A stretch of 61,008 bases of DNA from contig JBAOKB010000033.1 in the NCBI GenBank assembly GCA_037044905.1, positions 1 through 61,008 on the forward strand, in the 5' to 3' direction. Below the pieces are notes generated by a model that was not told the origin of the DNA, ran no database searches, and was given only the letters and a program-made list of their open reading frames with translations. The translations under genes and the position numbers were made by a program. Of this stretch, positions 42,109 through 52,999 are shown one piece after another; positions within the stretch are counted from its first letter, which is position 1; the number at the start of each line of letters is the position of its first letter. This DNA is from Hortaea werneckii. Lineage: Eukaryota; Ascomycota; Dothideomycetes; Mycosphaerellales; Teratosphaeriaceae.

Positions 42109-44037
42109 CTAGTCAATCCCCACCTTATCCCACCCCTGCACCCTCAACCCTTTCCCCTTAGGCGCCTCAATCACATTACTGAATCTCCCCGTACGTCCAC
42201 TCCCACTATACGGCACGGCAGTCCCATCGCGATTTCTCCTCACTACATCCCTAGCTCCACCGCCTCCTCCACTAACATACCCTCCAACCCCACTCACGCC
42301 CGACCCCTTCCCATGCTTCCTTAGCTTCTTCCGTGCCACCATCACAGGCGTCGAACTCTTCGTGACGAGGTAGTTGGAAAAGGACCCAAGCAGGACGCCT
42401 TTCACATTACTCCGTCCCCGGGACCCGATGATGGTGAGGGTCGGGGACAGGAAATCGATGACTTCGGTGATCATGTGGCGCGGGGATTTGCAGTGGAAGA
42501 CTTCGACGACGACACGGACTTGGAGGCGGGTTTTCCGGAGTAGGTAAGTGCACCGGTTCGTGATGGTTTCGATGGCGCGGCGGCGTTCGGTTTCCGCTGC
42601 GCTGTAGACGCCGCGGGAGCGGCTGCGGGGGTGGGAAGTGGATGGCTCGGAGGGGAGGTTGAGGGCGCTGCGGGATAAGGGGGAGGGGCCTGGGCCTCCG
42701 CCACCTGTTCCTCCTGGTTGTGTTTGGGGGGATGCGGGACGGTTTCCCGGGGCGGCGGCAGTGGTGGGGAGGTCGCGGACGATGGCGGCGGTGTCGCGGA
42801 CGGATTCGGCGCCGTGGCCGATTTCGACGCCGCCTTCGCTGCCCCCGCCGCCGGGCACGCTGTCTTCGTCCGAGGCGTAGACGGCGAAGAGGGTGTCGCC
42901 GTCGCGTAGGACGGTGCCGATGGTCCATTCGAGGGCATACTCGGCTTCGGGAGAGAGATCGGTGGCGACGAGGTACATGCGCTGTCGTTTCCGACCTTCT
43001 TCGGCTTCCCGCTGGAAGTGAGCGTAGTCGCCTCGGATGATCTGCCGGATGACCCGGTGTGCGGACGGGGTGCTGTGGATGGCACTCATAGTCAAGCTGA
43101 GCTTCTGTGCGGCGCGAAGCTCGGAATGGATCTCTTCGTCATCGCTTTGTCCTGGAGTAGAGTAGCCCGAATGCAAGTTGGGAGGCGCATCAAAGGCGGT
43201 GCTTGGGTGGACTCGTTTCTTAGCCTCCTTCTCGCCAGGTGGTGTTACGCGAATCTTGGGATCCTTGGGAATCTGGAAGTTGAATTTGCTCTGGCCCTTA
43301 GTCGGATCAGGCTTGGCTTTGGGTGGAGGCGGATTGAAGGCAATACTATCAACACTGCCTTCTCTCAGATTGACGGCCTTGCCGGATGTGGTTCGGCCGG
43401 GTTCTGGTCGTTTTCGTTCACGTCCCCGCGCCGAGGCGTCGTCGTCGGTTTCGTTGTCATTCTCCGCGTCGGCTTCTGATTCGCTGTCGGGTCTGCTCTG
43501 CTGCGAGTGGGAGCTGCTAGGGCGGGCTACGTCCTCCAGCTTTGCGCCACCCGGCTCGCTGCCCTCCAGGGATGTCTGTCGTGAGTGCGTCCGGGAGGTC
43601 GGCGCGGGACTCGCATTCGTACTCCTCGGTCTGCGCGGGTCATTGGGTCCTAAGTCACCGGGAAAGGTCGCGGGTGGTGCGGGCGAACGTGGCCTCCGAG
43701 GGTCTCGCGCACCCAGATCTCCAGGAAGCTTGATGGAGTTGTTCCCATAGACTGCACTCATGGCCCCGGGTCTCTTCCGATCCGGGATCGGGTTCCCCAG
43801 CCGGTCATACTTGGGTCGTGACGAGTAGTAATCCTCGCGGGTCTGCGAACGCTTGTCGTCCATTGCTGATGCTTCGGCTGCGGGCGGCGATGCAGGAGGA
43901 GAGGAAGTCGGAGAAGACTGGGCGGGTGCATCGGACGACTGATCCGCACGCGCCTTCTCGACCTCGTCGATGGTGACACGCGCTGCCGCTGGGTCGGGTT
44001 CCGGAAGCCGGGATTCGGCGGCCTCCTCCTTGTCCAT
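42109..44037 (-). CDS. Universal stress protein (UspA) domain protein
   Basis: 642-aa single-exon protein. The first about 325 residues are disordered and Pro/Ser/Asp-rich. The USP fold begins KRQRMYLVATDLSPEAEYAL (about 360) and WTIGTVLRDGDTLFAVYASD, is interrupted by about 85 Gly/Pro-rich residues, and resumes RRAIETITNRCTYLLRKTRL, VVVEVFHCKSPRHMITEVID. It ends with TLTIIGSRGRSNVKGVLLGS, which holds the ATP-binding G-2x-G-9x-G(S) signature, then STPVMVARKK. The family binds ATP and acts in stress responses; fungal members often carry such long disordered arms. The start at 44037 (MDKEEAAESR) is preferred over 44061. The neighbouring Ayg1-type gene is divergent, sharing a 1-kb promoter region. 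Confidence 0.9.
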   Translation of the reverse strand: MDKEEAAESRLPEPDPAAARVTIDEVEKARADQSSDAPAQSSPTSSPPASPPAAEASAMDDKRSQTREDYYSSRPKYDRLGNPIPDRKRPGAMSAVYGNNSIKLPGDLGARDPRRPRSPAPPATFPGDLGPNDPRRPRSTNASPAPTSRTHSRQTSLEGSEPGGAKLEDVARPSSSHSQQSRPDSESEADAENDNETDDDASARGRERKRPEPGRTTSGKAVNLREGSVDSIAFNPPPPKAKPDPTKGQSKFNFQIPKDPKIRVTPPGEKEAKKRVHPSTAFDAPPNLHSGYSTPGQSDDEEIHSELRAAQKLSLTMSAIHSTPSAHRVIRQIIRGDYAHFQREAEEGRKRQRMYLVATDLSPEAEYALEWTIGTVLRDGDTLFAVYASDEDSVPGGGGSEGGVEIGHGAESVRDTAAIVRDLPTTAAAPGNRPASPQTQPGGTGGGGPGPSPLSRSALNLPSEPSTSHPRSRSRGVYSAAETERRRAIETITNRCTYLLRKTRLQVRVVVEVFHCKSPRHMITEVIDFLSPTLTIIGSRGRSNVKGVLLGSFSNYLVTKSSTPVMVARKKLRKHGKGSGVSGVGGYVSGGGGGARDVVRRNRDGTAVPYSGSGRTGRFSNVIEAPKGKGLRVQGWDKVGID

Positions 44038-44077
44038 TTTGGGTGTCTGCGATATCCACACAATCCTACAGTCCTAC

Positions 44078-44096
44078 AGTCCTTAGACGAAGGACT
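44078..44096. repeat. 7-bp inverted repeat
   Basis: AGTCCTT (44078-44084) and AAGGACT (44090-44096) are exact reverse complements separated by AGACG. It is 41 bp from the USP start and could be a dimeric factor site. Confidence 0.75.
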
Positions 44097-44651
44097 AGTC
44101 CCTTACCTACTACCTTCTGTAGGTAGGTACTAAGGTGTGTAGGTAGGTACAGGGAGGAGTGTCTCCGGTGAGGTCGCTTTCCTGCTGGCTCTTAAGCCGA
44201 TCGCACGCCAATGCCTCTCTTCTCTCTGTCTCCGCTGAGCCTGCCCAATGTGATGTTGGATTGGGGATATTTCTAGCGGGTGGGACTTGTCCGTCTCAGT
44301 TGTTTGTCTTCTCAAGCTCCTCCTGTTTGCGCTCGTCCTCGGCGACAAGACTGCGGTGACGTTCGGTTCATCATTGCCCAGACAGGCGGCGACGCTTGGA
44401 CCACAACCCCCACCATCCTCCATGCCCGTCCTGCAGCACCTGCTTCCTAGTGGTCGATCATGTGAAAGTCTTCCGAATCCATCACCACTTCAATACCTAC
44501 CTAGACGGTATGTACAAGGGAAGCAGCATGTCGATGCAGCCTCCTCACGACCTTGTTCGTCGATCATTCAATACACCAGGATATAAATCAATCAAGCACG
44601 CAGTAGTTTCATTGAGGACACGCTTTACAGACTGATCACTGGTCCAGGTAC

Positions 44652-44679
44652 GCACAGCACAGCACAGCACAGCACAGCA
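44652..44679. repeat. GCACA pentamer tandem repeat
   Basis: Five exact GCACA units plus a partial, upstream of the Ayg1-type gene. A short minisatellite. Confidence 0.85.
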
Positions 44680-45073
44680 TCGGATCGGATGAGGGGTCTT
44701 CCCAATGCCCCTCCTTCCACCCTGCATGCAACGGCCGCAGTGGATCATCTCACCAACCACGCCCCGTCAACTTCGGGGCGCTATGATTACTACTACCACT
44801 ACTACAGTAGCCACCGTAGTAATACCACTCCCGTACAAGATGTACGGGCTATTCCAATTTCCCGATTGGTCATTCCATGACGGCCTCCAGCGGCTGTGCT
44901 AGAGCGGTGTATACCACGAGCCCTTCCTCTTTCATCCTTTCGGGGAGCGACTCTTTCTCTCACCTTTCATCCTATTAATCTTCTAGGTTCACGTAGCCTA
45001 ACTTCTATCCCACCACACTCATACCAACCCTGCCCTCTTACGCCCGCAATCCAATCCGTCTCACGCTCACAGT

Positions 45074-46306
45074 ATGTCCACCCCGGCGAATGTCGACCCA
45101 CGCACCGGCTCGCGTTGGATCCTCGGCGACAAGTTCGAGCAGGTCTACCCTCACCTAGGCTCCATCGACAACCTCTGGAACAAGAAGTGGAAGTTCCCGT
45201 GTGAACGCAGCTTATACCCTTTCCACGACGGCAAGTATGAGGACTTTGCTCCCATCTTCGAGACCCTCATCCAAAAGGGCATCCACGATGGCTACAGCGT
45301 CGAGTATACGAAAGAATTCCTTCCTACCGCCGAGAGACTCAGCAAGGAAGGCGATGAGCTAGCCAAGGCCGGCAAGAAACAAGAAGCCATCGACATCTAC
45401 CTACGCGCCTGCACCGTCTACCGCATCGCAAGATTCCCGTACATCAACTCCGACGTCAAAGAGGCAGCCTACCAATCTCAGAAGGACGTCTACATGAAAG
45501 CCGCCGCCCTCTTCGAGACGCCGATTGAGGACATTACCATCCCCCACACTGCCGCAGCCCCCAACGACGAAGGCAAACAGATCCCCCTCTACATCCGCAT
45601 CCCACACGGCACCTCCAAAGCCAACCCCACTCCTTCCGTCATCCTCATGTGCGGCCTCGACGGCCACCGCCCAGACAACACGGTCCGCTCGAACGAATTC
45701 CTCGCCCGCGGCTGGGCCTCCATCATCGTCGACATCCCCGGCACAGCCGACTGTCCCGCGGACCGCAAAGACCACACATCCCCCGACCGCCTCTGGACCA
45801 GCATTCTCGACTGGATGGCGCACGACGGGCGCTTCCACATGGGGAAGGTCTTATGCTGGGGACTCTCAGCGGGCGGCCACAACGCCATCCGCGCCGCACA
45901 CACCCACTCCACCCGCCTCCTCGGCGCCGTCGGCCAAGGCGCAGGAACCCACCACTTCTTCTCCCGCGCCTGGCTCGAGAAAGCCAAGAACCACGAGTAC
46001 CCCTGGACGGCCCTGCCCGCGCTCCGAGCCAAATTCGGTTACGCCACCGAAGAGGACTTTTTGACCAACGCCCAGAAGGATTTCTCCCTCGTGGAGAAGA
46101 AGATTGTCGATATGCCGAGCTGTAGGTTATTGTTGATTAATGGGACGCATGATGGTCTGATGCCCATTGAAGATAGTATGTTGATGATGGAGTATGGGAC
46201 TCCGAAGGAGGCGAGGTTCTTTACGGGTCTGTTGCATATGGGATATCCGCCTGCGAATGGCAGTGTGTATCCTTGGATGGAGCAGGTTATGGGGACTGTG
46301 GCGTGA
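45074..46306 (+). CDS. AYG1: Ayg1-type polyketide chain-shortening hydrolase (DHN-melanin)
   Basis: 410-aa alpha/beta hydrolase. It matches the Ayg1/YG1 family of melanised fungi, which shortens a heptaketide naphthopyrone to 1,3,6,8-tetrahydroxynaphthalene in DHN-melanin synthesis. Landmarks are the helical N-terminal domain (RWILGDKFEQVYPHLGSIDN, WKFPCERSLYPFHDG), then LYLRAACVYRIARFP-like LRACTVYRIARFPYINSDVK, LMCGLDGHRPDNT, and VDIPGTADCPADRKDHTSPD. Nucleophile Ser265 lies in GLSAGG, Asp360 in NGTHDGLMPIEDS and His388 in LHMGYP. No polyketide synthase, reductase or scytalone dehydratase gene is seen in the window, so the gene is either unclustered or the assignment is to a close family member. 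Single exon, ATG 45074. Confidence 0.87.
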   Translation: MSTPANVDPRTGSRWILGDKFEQVYPHLGSIDNLWNKKWKFPCERSLYPFHDGKYEDFAPIFETLIQKGIHDGYSVEYTKEFLPTAERLSKEGDELAKAGKKQEAIDIYLRACTVYRIARFPYINSDVKEAAYQSQKDVYMKAAALFETPIEDITIPHTAAAPNDEGKQIPLYIRIPHGTSKANPTPSVILMCGLDGHRPDNTVRSNEFLARGWASIIVDIPGTADCPADRKDHTSPDRLWTSILDWMAHDGRFHMGKVLCWGLSAGGHNAIRAAHTHSTRLLGAVGQGAGTHHFFSRAWLEKAKNHEYPWTALPALRAKFGYATEEDFLTNAQKDFSLVEKKIVDMPSCRLLLINGTHDGLMPIEDSMLMMEYGTPKEARFFTGLLHMGYPPANGSVYPWMEQVMGTVA

Positions 46307-46521
46307 TGGGGATAGAACAGAAGGGATGAGGTTTTGAGCCCTTGCAGCCTTTTCCCCTGAAGCCATCAGTCTTTCTCCAGCTTTCTTGCCCCCTTTCCAC
46401 TGGGATTTTTACTTCCTTCTGTCTCCCCTTCTTGATTTTTGTTTAGGAGAGCGGGTAACAAGGAAAGACGGAGTGGGCGAAACCCAACAAGAGAGCCCCT
46501 CCCTCCTTCCCTCCCTTCCTT

Positions 46522-47501
46522 CTAGCACACCCCATAAAGATCACACCGGCACCTCCCCTCCTCAGGACAGAACACCGCCTCCTTCCCAAAAATCACATGC
46601 CACAGACTCTCAAACACCCACCCGACCCCATAACTGTTCAATCGTCCATCCGCATAATCACTCCCCCGCAACGCCCACTCCCGCATCCGCACATAGTCCT
46701 CCCACGGCCGCGCCAGGATCCGCGCCCGCGACACCGCAAACTGCGAACAGCACGCCGCCCCTAAATGCTCCGGCACCTGCTCCCGTGCCGTCACGTTCAG
46801 CACTTCCTGATACATCTCCGCGAAGAAACTCCGCGGATCCCCCGTCTCGATGTCCGTCGGAGTCGGGGCCAGCGGATTAATGGAGATGGGACATCCGGGG
46901 GTGTGGTCGCACCGGAGGTTCACGTACCCCTCGCGGTCGACGGTGTCGAGGCGGAGGTTCGCGAGCGTGACGTTGGTCCAGGGACCTTGGCTTTCGTCGT
47001 TGTGCCAATGGTGGTCTGAGGCGTGCAGGAAGACGGTGTAGGCGGGGAAATTGGGGTAGTGGTCGACGATGAAGGAGAGGTAGACGCCGGCTTCGCGGCC
47101 GCGTTGGACGGGGAGGGTGAGGGGGTAGCCGGGTTCCGGGGGCACGGAGGCGCTGTAGATGTAGGGCGTCCAACTGTTTTCATGTTTTGGGCGAGGTCAA
47201 TCTTTCTTGTTGCATGGAGATATACATATATGTATGTATTCTATACTGCTCTTCCCCAAGACAAGAAGACTTACTCCGGGCGTAACTCATGTGCCCATTC
47301 GACTCGCTCCTCCGGCATCTTCCCCATCACCAGCGCTTTCTCGACATGCTCGGGTCGGGGCACGGTGTTGAGGGACCTGATCTGTAGGATCTCTAGATAT
47401 CGGAACGCTTCGCGTCCGATGAAGTAGAGCAGAACGACGGCACAGCAACAGTAGAAAATGATCAACCGCCAGGACTGCGAGAGGCGCGGTTGTAGGAGCA
47501 T
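46522..47501 (-). CDS. DUF3431 family membrane-anchored protein
   Basis: 292-aa protein in two exons (47275-47501 and 46522-47173), with a 101-nt intron (GTAAGT...ACAG). The N-terminus has one hydrophobic segment at about residues 12-32 (WRLIIFYCCCAVVLLYFIGR), indicating a type II membrane protein. DUF3431 signatures follow: DWTPYIYSAS, RGREAGVYLSFIVDHYPNFP, YTVFLHASDHHWHND and the Cys-rich close (LGAACCSQFAVSRARI, then EAVFCPEEGRCRCDLYG). Members are probably Golgi/ER luminal; enzymatic activity is not established, though the fold resembles glycosyltransferases. The start at 47501 (MLLQPRLSQSW) is chosen because an upstream extension begins with a TTG. Confidence 0.88.
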
Positions 47502-48506
47502 AATGACGCTCTCCCCCTTCCTTCTCAAGGCGGACTATCGTGTCATGCTCTTTTTACATGAACTAAGGAGAGAAGAAGAGACGCGAAGGAGAGAGAGGGA
47601 GAGAGTGAAGTGTATACTTACGTAGCTATTTGATTTACCTTCTAAGCCACCGAGGACCACGGTAGTCGTGTGGCGGTGAACATAATATCAGGATGCTATC
47701 ATTGTTGTTTAACATTACAGACGGGTTAGACGGGCGAAACGGGACTGCGCTGCAGTGTGGCTGGCCTTGGCTTGGTTGCACTGAAAGACGCTAGGAGAAT
47801 GCGCATCGAGAACCCGCGCATCCTTCGCGTGTACGAACCTGTTGTGCCACCAGGCAGAAAGCGGGCCAGCTATTCTGTCTCGTCAAATGCGGGAAAGGAA
47901 ACCCGCCGTACATCGTCATTATTATGCGTTGTATGTAGGAGACGGGAAGGAGATACGTCCGGCCTTGCCTTGACAGCAGTCCCTTCAAACTTGTTTTTTG
48001 AGCCTGTGCATTCCGAAGGAGCTACCGATGGTGAAGCCCTCCTCGCCTCACAAAAACCTGCCGTTTGCTCCGTCTCTCAATGAGACTGATAGCAGTCTAG
48101 GAACGCTTGCGAGTCGACGGTCCCATATCAGTGATTGCAAGCATGAGGTGAAAATGATGCTTCCGGCATGCCATCCCACTGTGAAGGCTGCGGACAGCAA
48201 GTTATCATTGGTTGGACTTTGGATTTCTATCTCATCATGATTAAAAGAACACAGGCAGTTTACCAGCCGATGGTCAGACTGGCACTGATGGAGTACACAT
48301 TCTAAGCCGCACTTGCTGCGTCGAGGATCCAGTAAGCATCCCGTCCCCGCCAGCTTATAGATAACGCCAGTCGTCGTCCTCCTTCTTTTTAACGCCGCCC
48401 GGATGATTAGTCGTTGATAACATGTGCAACAAGAGCCCGAACCCGACAAATTCGTTGGTCTCTTCTCGTCCTTGAAACATTGAAGGCGTTTAGGTATGGC
48501 CTCGCT
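47502..48506. other. 1-kb intergenic region
   Basis: Promoter of the DUF3431 gene and 3' flank of TOA1. Short frames of mixed composition only. Confidence 0.5.
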
Positions 48507-50208
48507 CTACCATTCATACTCACCCATACCCTTGTGGAACACCCATTCCTTGCCACCGACGCTCATGACGCCGTCTTTGAGCGTGCACTTCCACTTGTTC
48601 TTCACGCGCTGGACTTTGTCGTACGTACATAAGATGGTGTCACCGTGCTCTTCGTCGTCATCGTCTGCGGCGTTGATCGGATCCTCATCTGAATCGTCAA
48701 GGTCGGAGTTGATGGCGTTCTCGTCGTCTTCGTCTTTCACGTTGGCTTTGGCATCATCATCAATATCACCATCGAGCTGAGGGACAATCGGGGTGCCATT
48801 GTGAGTGGTTTGGGGCTGATGGCTTGGTACTGTTCTGCGCTTCCTTTGGAGCGAGCGCCTTGGCTGTTCGTCCAGTGGAACCATCAGTCCGCTCTGGAGA
48901 TCCGAAGAAGCTTGCATCGCCTGGTCGCGCATCATACGATCGGCACGTTCACCGTTTGCTGCGTGTGCACCGCGACGCTGGGCTAGCATTTCCTGCCAAT
49001 CTTCGAGCGCATCATCTGCACCATCGGTCTGAGCATAAGCTGGGTTTGACCCTTGCTGTTGTTGCTGCTGTTGTGGGATGCCACCTTGCTGAAGTTGAGG
49101 GCTGTCATTCTCGACCTTGATACGAGGCTGTGCTTGCTGTTGTTGGAGTGCAGCCTGTTGCTGCCGCATAAACTGCTGTTGCTGGGGTGAGTACTGCGGA
49201 GGCCCTTGTTGTGAATTCTGCTGTGCCTGCTGAGGAAGGTGAAGACCTTGTGGTCTTTGACCGGGCAACGCGAGACCTTGGTTTCCACGCATCTGGTATT
49301 CCTGAGCTAGCTGTTGCGCTCGTGCCATTCCGCCTTGAGGTGGTATTTGCTGTTGCTGTTGCTGCTGCTGTTGTGGTTGCTGCTGCTGCTGCTGCTGCTG
49401 TTGATAGCCAGGAACCACGTTGCCATACTGCTGCTCAGTGCCTGGCTCAGCTTTGATTCGAGGTTCCTGTCCATTGTAGCCGTAAGACTGAGGTAGGCCA
49501 TTCGTGGCTGCGGAGGGGAGCGCTGAAGAAGCACTCGGACTCTGCTGGAGTGGCGGTGCAACAGGCTTTGGATCCCATGGCATCTGCGCGACTCCGCGCA
49601 AAGAAAGCTTAGCTTGCCATTCCTATATATTGTCAGCAATTGACGTTGCAAAGGTGCAAAGCAATCAAGCGAAGTAGCATGTATGTAGAGGGCACGTGAC
49701 GCGATGGGTGTGATCTGACGAAAGAAGCTAAGCGCAGAATGTGGGGTTCGGCGGGATGAAAGCCGATATAAAACCACGACCCAAAACAGCGGGCGGCCCA
49801 GTGTCCTAGATCTCAGCCCCGCTCCGCACAGTTCCAGCGTTGCAGCCAGCCCGCCTGGTTTTGCTGGCTGGGAGTCGCGCTCGAGGTCGTATGAGGATCG
49901 AGGCGTACTCTTTTGTGTGTTTTCGACCACGAAGAGGCGGATCTTGGAGAGTGCAGATACTCGTGGGTTTGGGCGCGCGAGATGATATACTGGTAGTGAA
50001 GGAGGAGACGGCTCACCTGCTGCAGTTCGGACAGCGTCCCTTGACCGACGCCGGTATCGTCGAAATCGTGCTTGGATGCCTCGATGACTTCTTCGATGAT
50101 CTTGGCGTAGACGTCGCCCTATCACCATCATGTCAGCCGGGTGTCTTTGTGCATGCCCGACCGTCACTGCTGGCTCCCGGCTTCACATACCACCAGATGG
50201 TTCGTCAT
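48507..50208 (-). CDS. TOA1: TFIIA large subunit (alpha/beta, Toa1)
   Basis: General transcription factor subunit that joins TBP on DNA; 411 aa. Exons on the minus strand: 50191-50208 (18 nt), 50017-50118 and 48507-49622; introns 72 nt (GTATGT...TAG) and 394 nt (GTGAGC...TATATAG). The N-terminal four-helix-bundle half reads GDVYAKIIEEVIEASKHDFD, then SELQQEWQAKLSLRGVA; the first exon supplies MTNHLV. A linker with two Gln runs and acidic stretches follows. The C-terminal beta-barrel half is LCTYDKVQRVKNKWKCTLKD, then GVMSVGGKEWVFHKGMGEYE, matching the end of Toa1. The long intron 2 is unusual here. The 18-nt first exon is inferred from Toa1's N-terminus and the clean splice sites. Confidence 0.95.
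49102..49400. repeat. CAG/CAA repeats encoding poly-Gln in Toa1
   Basis: GCTG/TTGCTG-type triplets on the plus strand encode Gln-rich runs on the minus strand, the densest near 49340-49400. Poly-Gln is typical of the Toa1 linker; its length may vary between strains. Confidence 0.8.
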
Positions 50209-50712
50209 CTTGCTGTCTGGATTTGCGCAAGGTAGAAACAGAAATGCGGACAAAAGATGCCGCAGAGTTGGTGGATAAGGATACAGTAATCCGGGCACCT
50301 GGGCTCGTGGCAGCCGTTCGCCCTTGTCGGAAGTGAAGCTGTGGCGGCGTGTGCGGCTCTGCGACCGGGGGGAGAAATCAGTCTCGCTCTTGACTAGCCC
50401 GTAGAACGTGTCCTGCGAATTTCTTTCACTATCCAATGCTCTCCGAAGGAGTTTATGCGCAGGCTCGATGCTATGGCTGCTGGCACGCCTGGGTGTCTCT
50501 GGCTGAGTTGGCTTCCTAAGATCGGACCTCCGCCTGCTTAAGTACTGCTTGGCACCGCTTACTCAGCTGCACGTGACGTTCACTCAATAACACTCACAAT
50601 AGAGAAGGACGCTTTCACGACAGCTTTCTAAATATTACTTACTATCAAGCAATTCGAACTGTGGTATATTATGCTATAGCTTTTCCGCGCATGTCTGCTC
50701 ATCACACCACAA
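50209..50712. other. Intergenic, about 500 bp
   Basis: Promoter of TOA1 and 3' flank of the arrestin gene. No gene seen. Confidence 0.5.
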
Positions 50713-52422
50713 TCAATTTACCCATCCCTTCTTCTCATCCTTCCCCAGCAACTCATCCTCTCCCGTTGGAGGCGGTGCGTAATCGGGCCTCGGCGCGTTG
50801 ACAGGTCGCACATTGCCCGCAATGGCATCTTCATAGCTCGGAGGTGCATCTTCAAATGCAGGCTCTGTAGACTCTACGGCGCTAGCACCCGGCACAGCTT
50901 TCCTGGGAGGAACCGCCGGTCGCCCAGATGGATCAGGTGAATCGACAGGCGTTGGAGGAACTTGGTTTGCCCCAAAGTCCGACTGTTGCGTCTCGAGCCT
51001 CGTCTTCTCGTCAATTGGATCTGAGGCATTCGCCTGGGCCTTGGCAGGGGTGCTAGTAGTCCGACCGCCATTCGTCTTTGCTTGTGCCATTGCCTCGAGT
51101 ACCTCAGTCGGGGGCGCAATGCCTGAGTATACCATTGTACTCAATCTTAGAGGTAGGACAACATTTTGCGGCTACAAATCATTGGTCAGCACGTGAAGAT
51201 GTAAGGCTAGGAGACACAGGAGCGGAGGCTTAATCTCGCCTGCCCACAATATCCCAGCCCTGCTACTCCGTCCCATACATACCTTTGCGTCTTTACCACC
51301 ACTACCACTGTAGCTTAAGCCCACTCGCACATCAACTTCGTAATTTCTTGAGATGTTGCATGTCTCAAAGGATGGCGCCACTGTATTTGGTAGCGGTTGG
51401 CCCCTCCACATCCTGTCATCGAGTACTGTCTCGGTGTCCACAGCATCCGAGGGGTGACCGATGACTATGCCCATGTTACTTTTACTCATCAGGACCCAGC
51501 TATTGGTCTCGGTCCTGAACACTTCGTGCGCTCGTACTTTGGTGTTTCCGATTAAGCTCACTTGTAGTGACTGCAGGTATATCGGTTCGTGGAACTCATT
51601 CAGCTTCTTGACCAAGATCCTCAGAGGCACCTCCTGATTGCAATTCAAGATCGCTGGCTCCGGTAATCGCGCGTCAACACTCACGAAGGGTGCCTCTGTT
51701 GAGTAGCCGGACTTCAAGTCACTGTCTTTCTTAAGCCCAAACATGCCTTTCATCTTTGATTTCACCGGCTCCTGACCGGTCGTCATGGCGAACGTATGCT
51801 TTTGACGAGCGAATACCTCGGAACCAGAAGATGAAGGCCGCGGTGGCTCGATGGGGAAGAAGTTGAATGGCGTATACGCCCTGGAATTCTCCTTGAAGAA
51901 CGAGTGCCGATTGACAGTTGCCTTGACAAAGTAGCGGATTTCTGCTTCACCCGGGAATCCAGAAAGTGTGGGCGGAAGTGTCTTTTTGACGTGTCGCGAG
52001 GGTGGCTTGGCCATTTCGAATCCTGTACCGGACATCGAGATCGTGGGCATTTGACTCTTATCATTCGCGCAGGAGTTGTTGAATGGTATCTTGAATTTGA
52101 ATGGATACTCATGGTTTCCCGGAGGTAGGGTATAGGTGGCTTTGGTGCCGCTGTGACTTCGTCCTTCCAAGACGTCTGGCGGAGGAAAGACCATCTGCAC
52201 CCGGTACAGGATCTTATGATACTCTAGCTGTGGCTTTGGTCGTTCATTGTTCGGACCGCCGCCCGAGCTCATCAAACGTGTCCTACTTTCGCCTTCTAGT
52301 TTTACAATGATGGAGTTAACGTCTGCTCTTTTGCCGCAGCGGACGATCACCCTTCCGGTAATCTCATCAAGGTTCGTGTATGCATGGCTACCGCCTTGGT
52401 CCAGGACGACAGCAGTATTCAT
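50713..52422 (-). CDS. Alpha-arrestin (ART-type) with PY motif
   Basis: 532-aa arrestin-domain protein, an adaptor that recruits a Nedd4-type ubiquitin ligase to plasma-membrane permeases for endocytosis. Two exons (51283-52422 and 50713-51171), with a 111-nt intron (GTATGT...GTAG, phase 0). The N-terminal arrestin fold reads VLDQGGSHAYTNLDEITGRV, LPPGNHEYPFKFKIPFNN and GEAEIRYFVKATVNRHSFF. The C-terminal fold reads LNCNQEVPLRILVKKLNEFH, IYLQSLQVSLIGN and NYEVDVRVGLSYSG. The tail is disordered and contains PPSY at about residues 490-493, the WW-domain ligand for the ligase. The start ATG at 52422 is followed directly by the first beta strand. Not the PalF/Rim8 type, judged by the short tail; target permease unknown. 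Confidence 0.91.
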
Positions 52423-52999
52423 GATGCCTCTGCAGCATGATCAGCTGTTCGGTCGCTCCCTTGGATTGGAATCGCACACGTCCGGCCAGTTCCGGAGCGG
52501 GAAGAACGAGGCTTGGCCGCAGCAAAATGTGGCCTTGGACGTTGGGCTAGCGCATGCGGATAGATCACGTCTCGTGACTACAGAATATTCGTCAAGGGGA
52601 GACCCGAAGCAGAAGAAGACGAAGCTGTGATAGGTCTGGAATACAAAAGTGTCGGGAAAAATAAGGTATACACAGTTAACGCTGTGCCGTGAAGAGCAGG
52701 TACGGAGTGGGGCAAGCTGCCCAGGCGCCACCTCATGATTCAAGCCATCGAACGTCACTGATAGTTACTAGGTACGTAGCCGTGCACCTTTCCTGCTAGA
52801 TAAGACTCAGAATACGAGAATAATACAACATAATGCATAGTGTGGTAGACTACTTTGTATGCGCATACATAGACAGCTTTCCTCGCAACAGCTATTTTAG
52901 CAACTTCACCTTCTGAGCCCGGCCCCATATACGTATCAACAAACCCAGCCAGCGTCCACTGCAGAATTTCATAATCAGACGAACTACTGGGCAATTTGG
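52423..52999. other. Intergenic, about 580 bp
   Basis: Upstream of the arrestin gene and 3' flank of the F-box-like gene, both on the minus strand. No gene seen. Confidence 0.5.

Larger units (their letters stand above)
44038..45073. other. 1-kb divergent promoter region between USP and Ayg1-type genes
   Basis: Holds an inverted repeat AGTCCTT-AGACG-AAGGACT (44078-44096), TAGGTAGGTAC-type words (44104-44150) and a GCACA repeat (44652-44679). No protein gene supported. Presumably regulates both genes. Confidence 0.5.

Noticed and set aside
44652..44679. GCACA repeat as telomere or CRISPR-like array
   Set aside because: Contiguous pentamer without spacers; a simple minisatellite.
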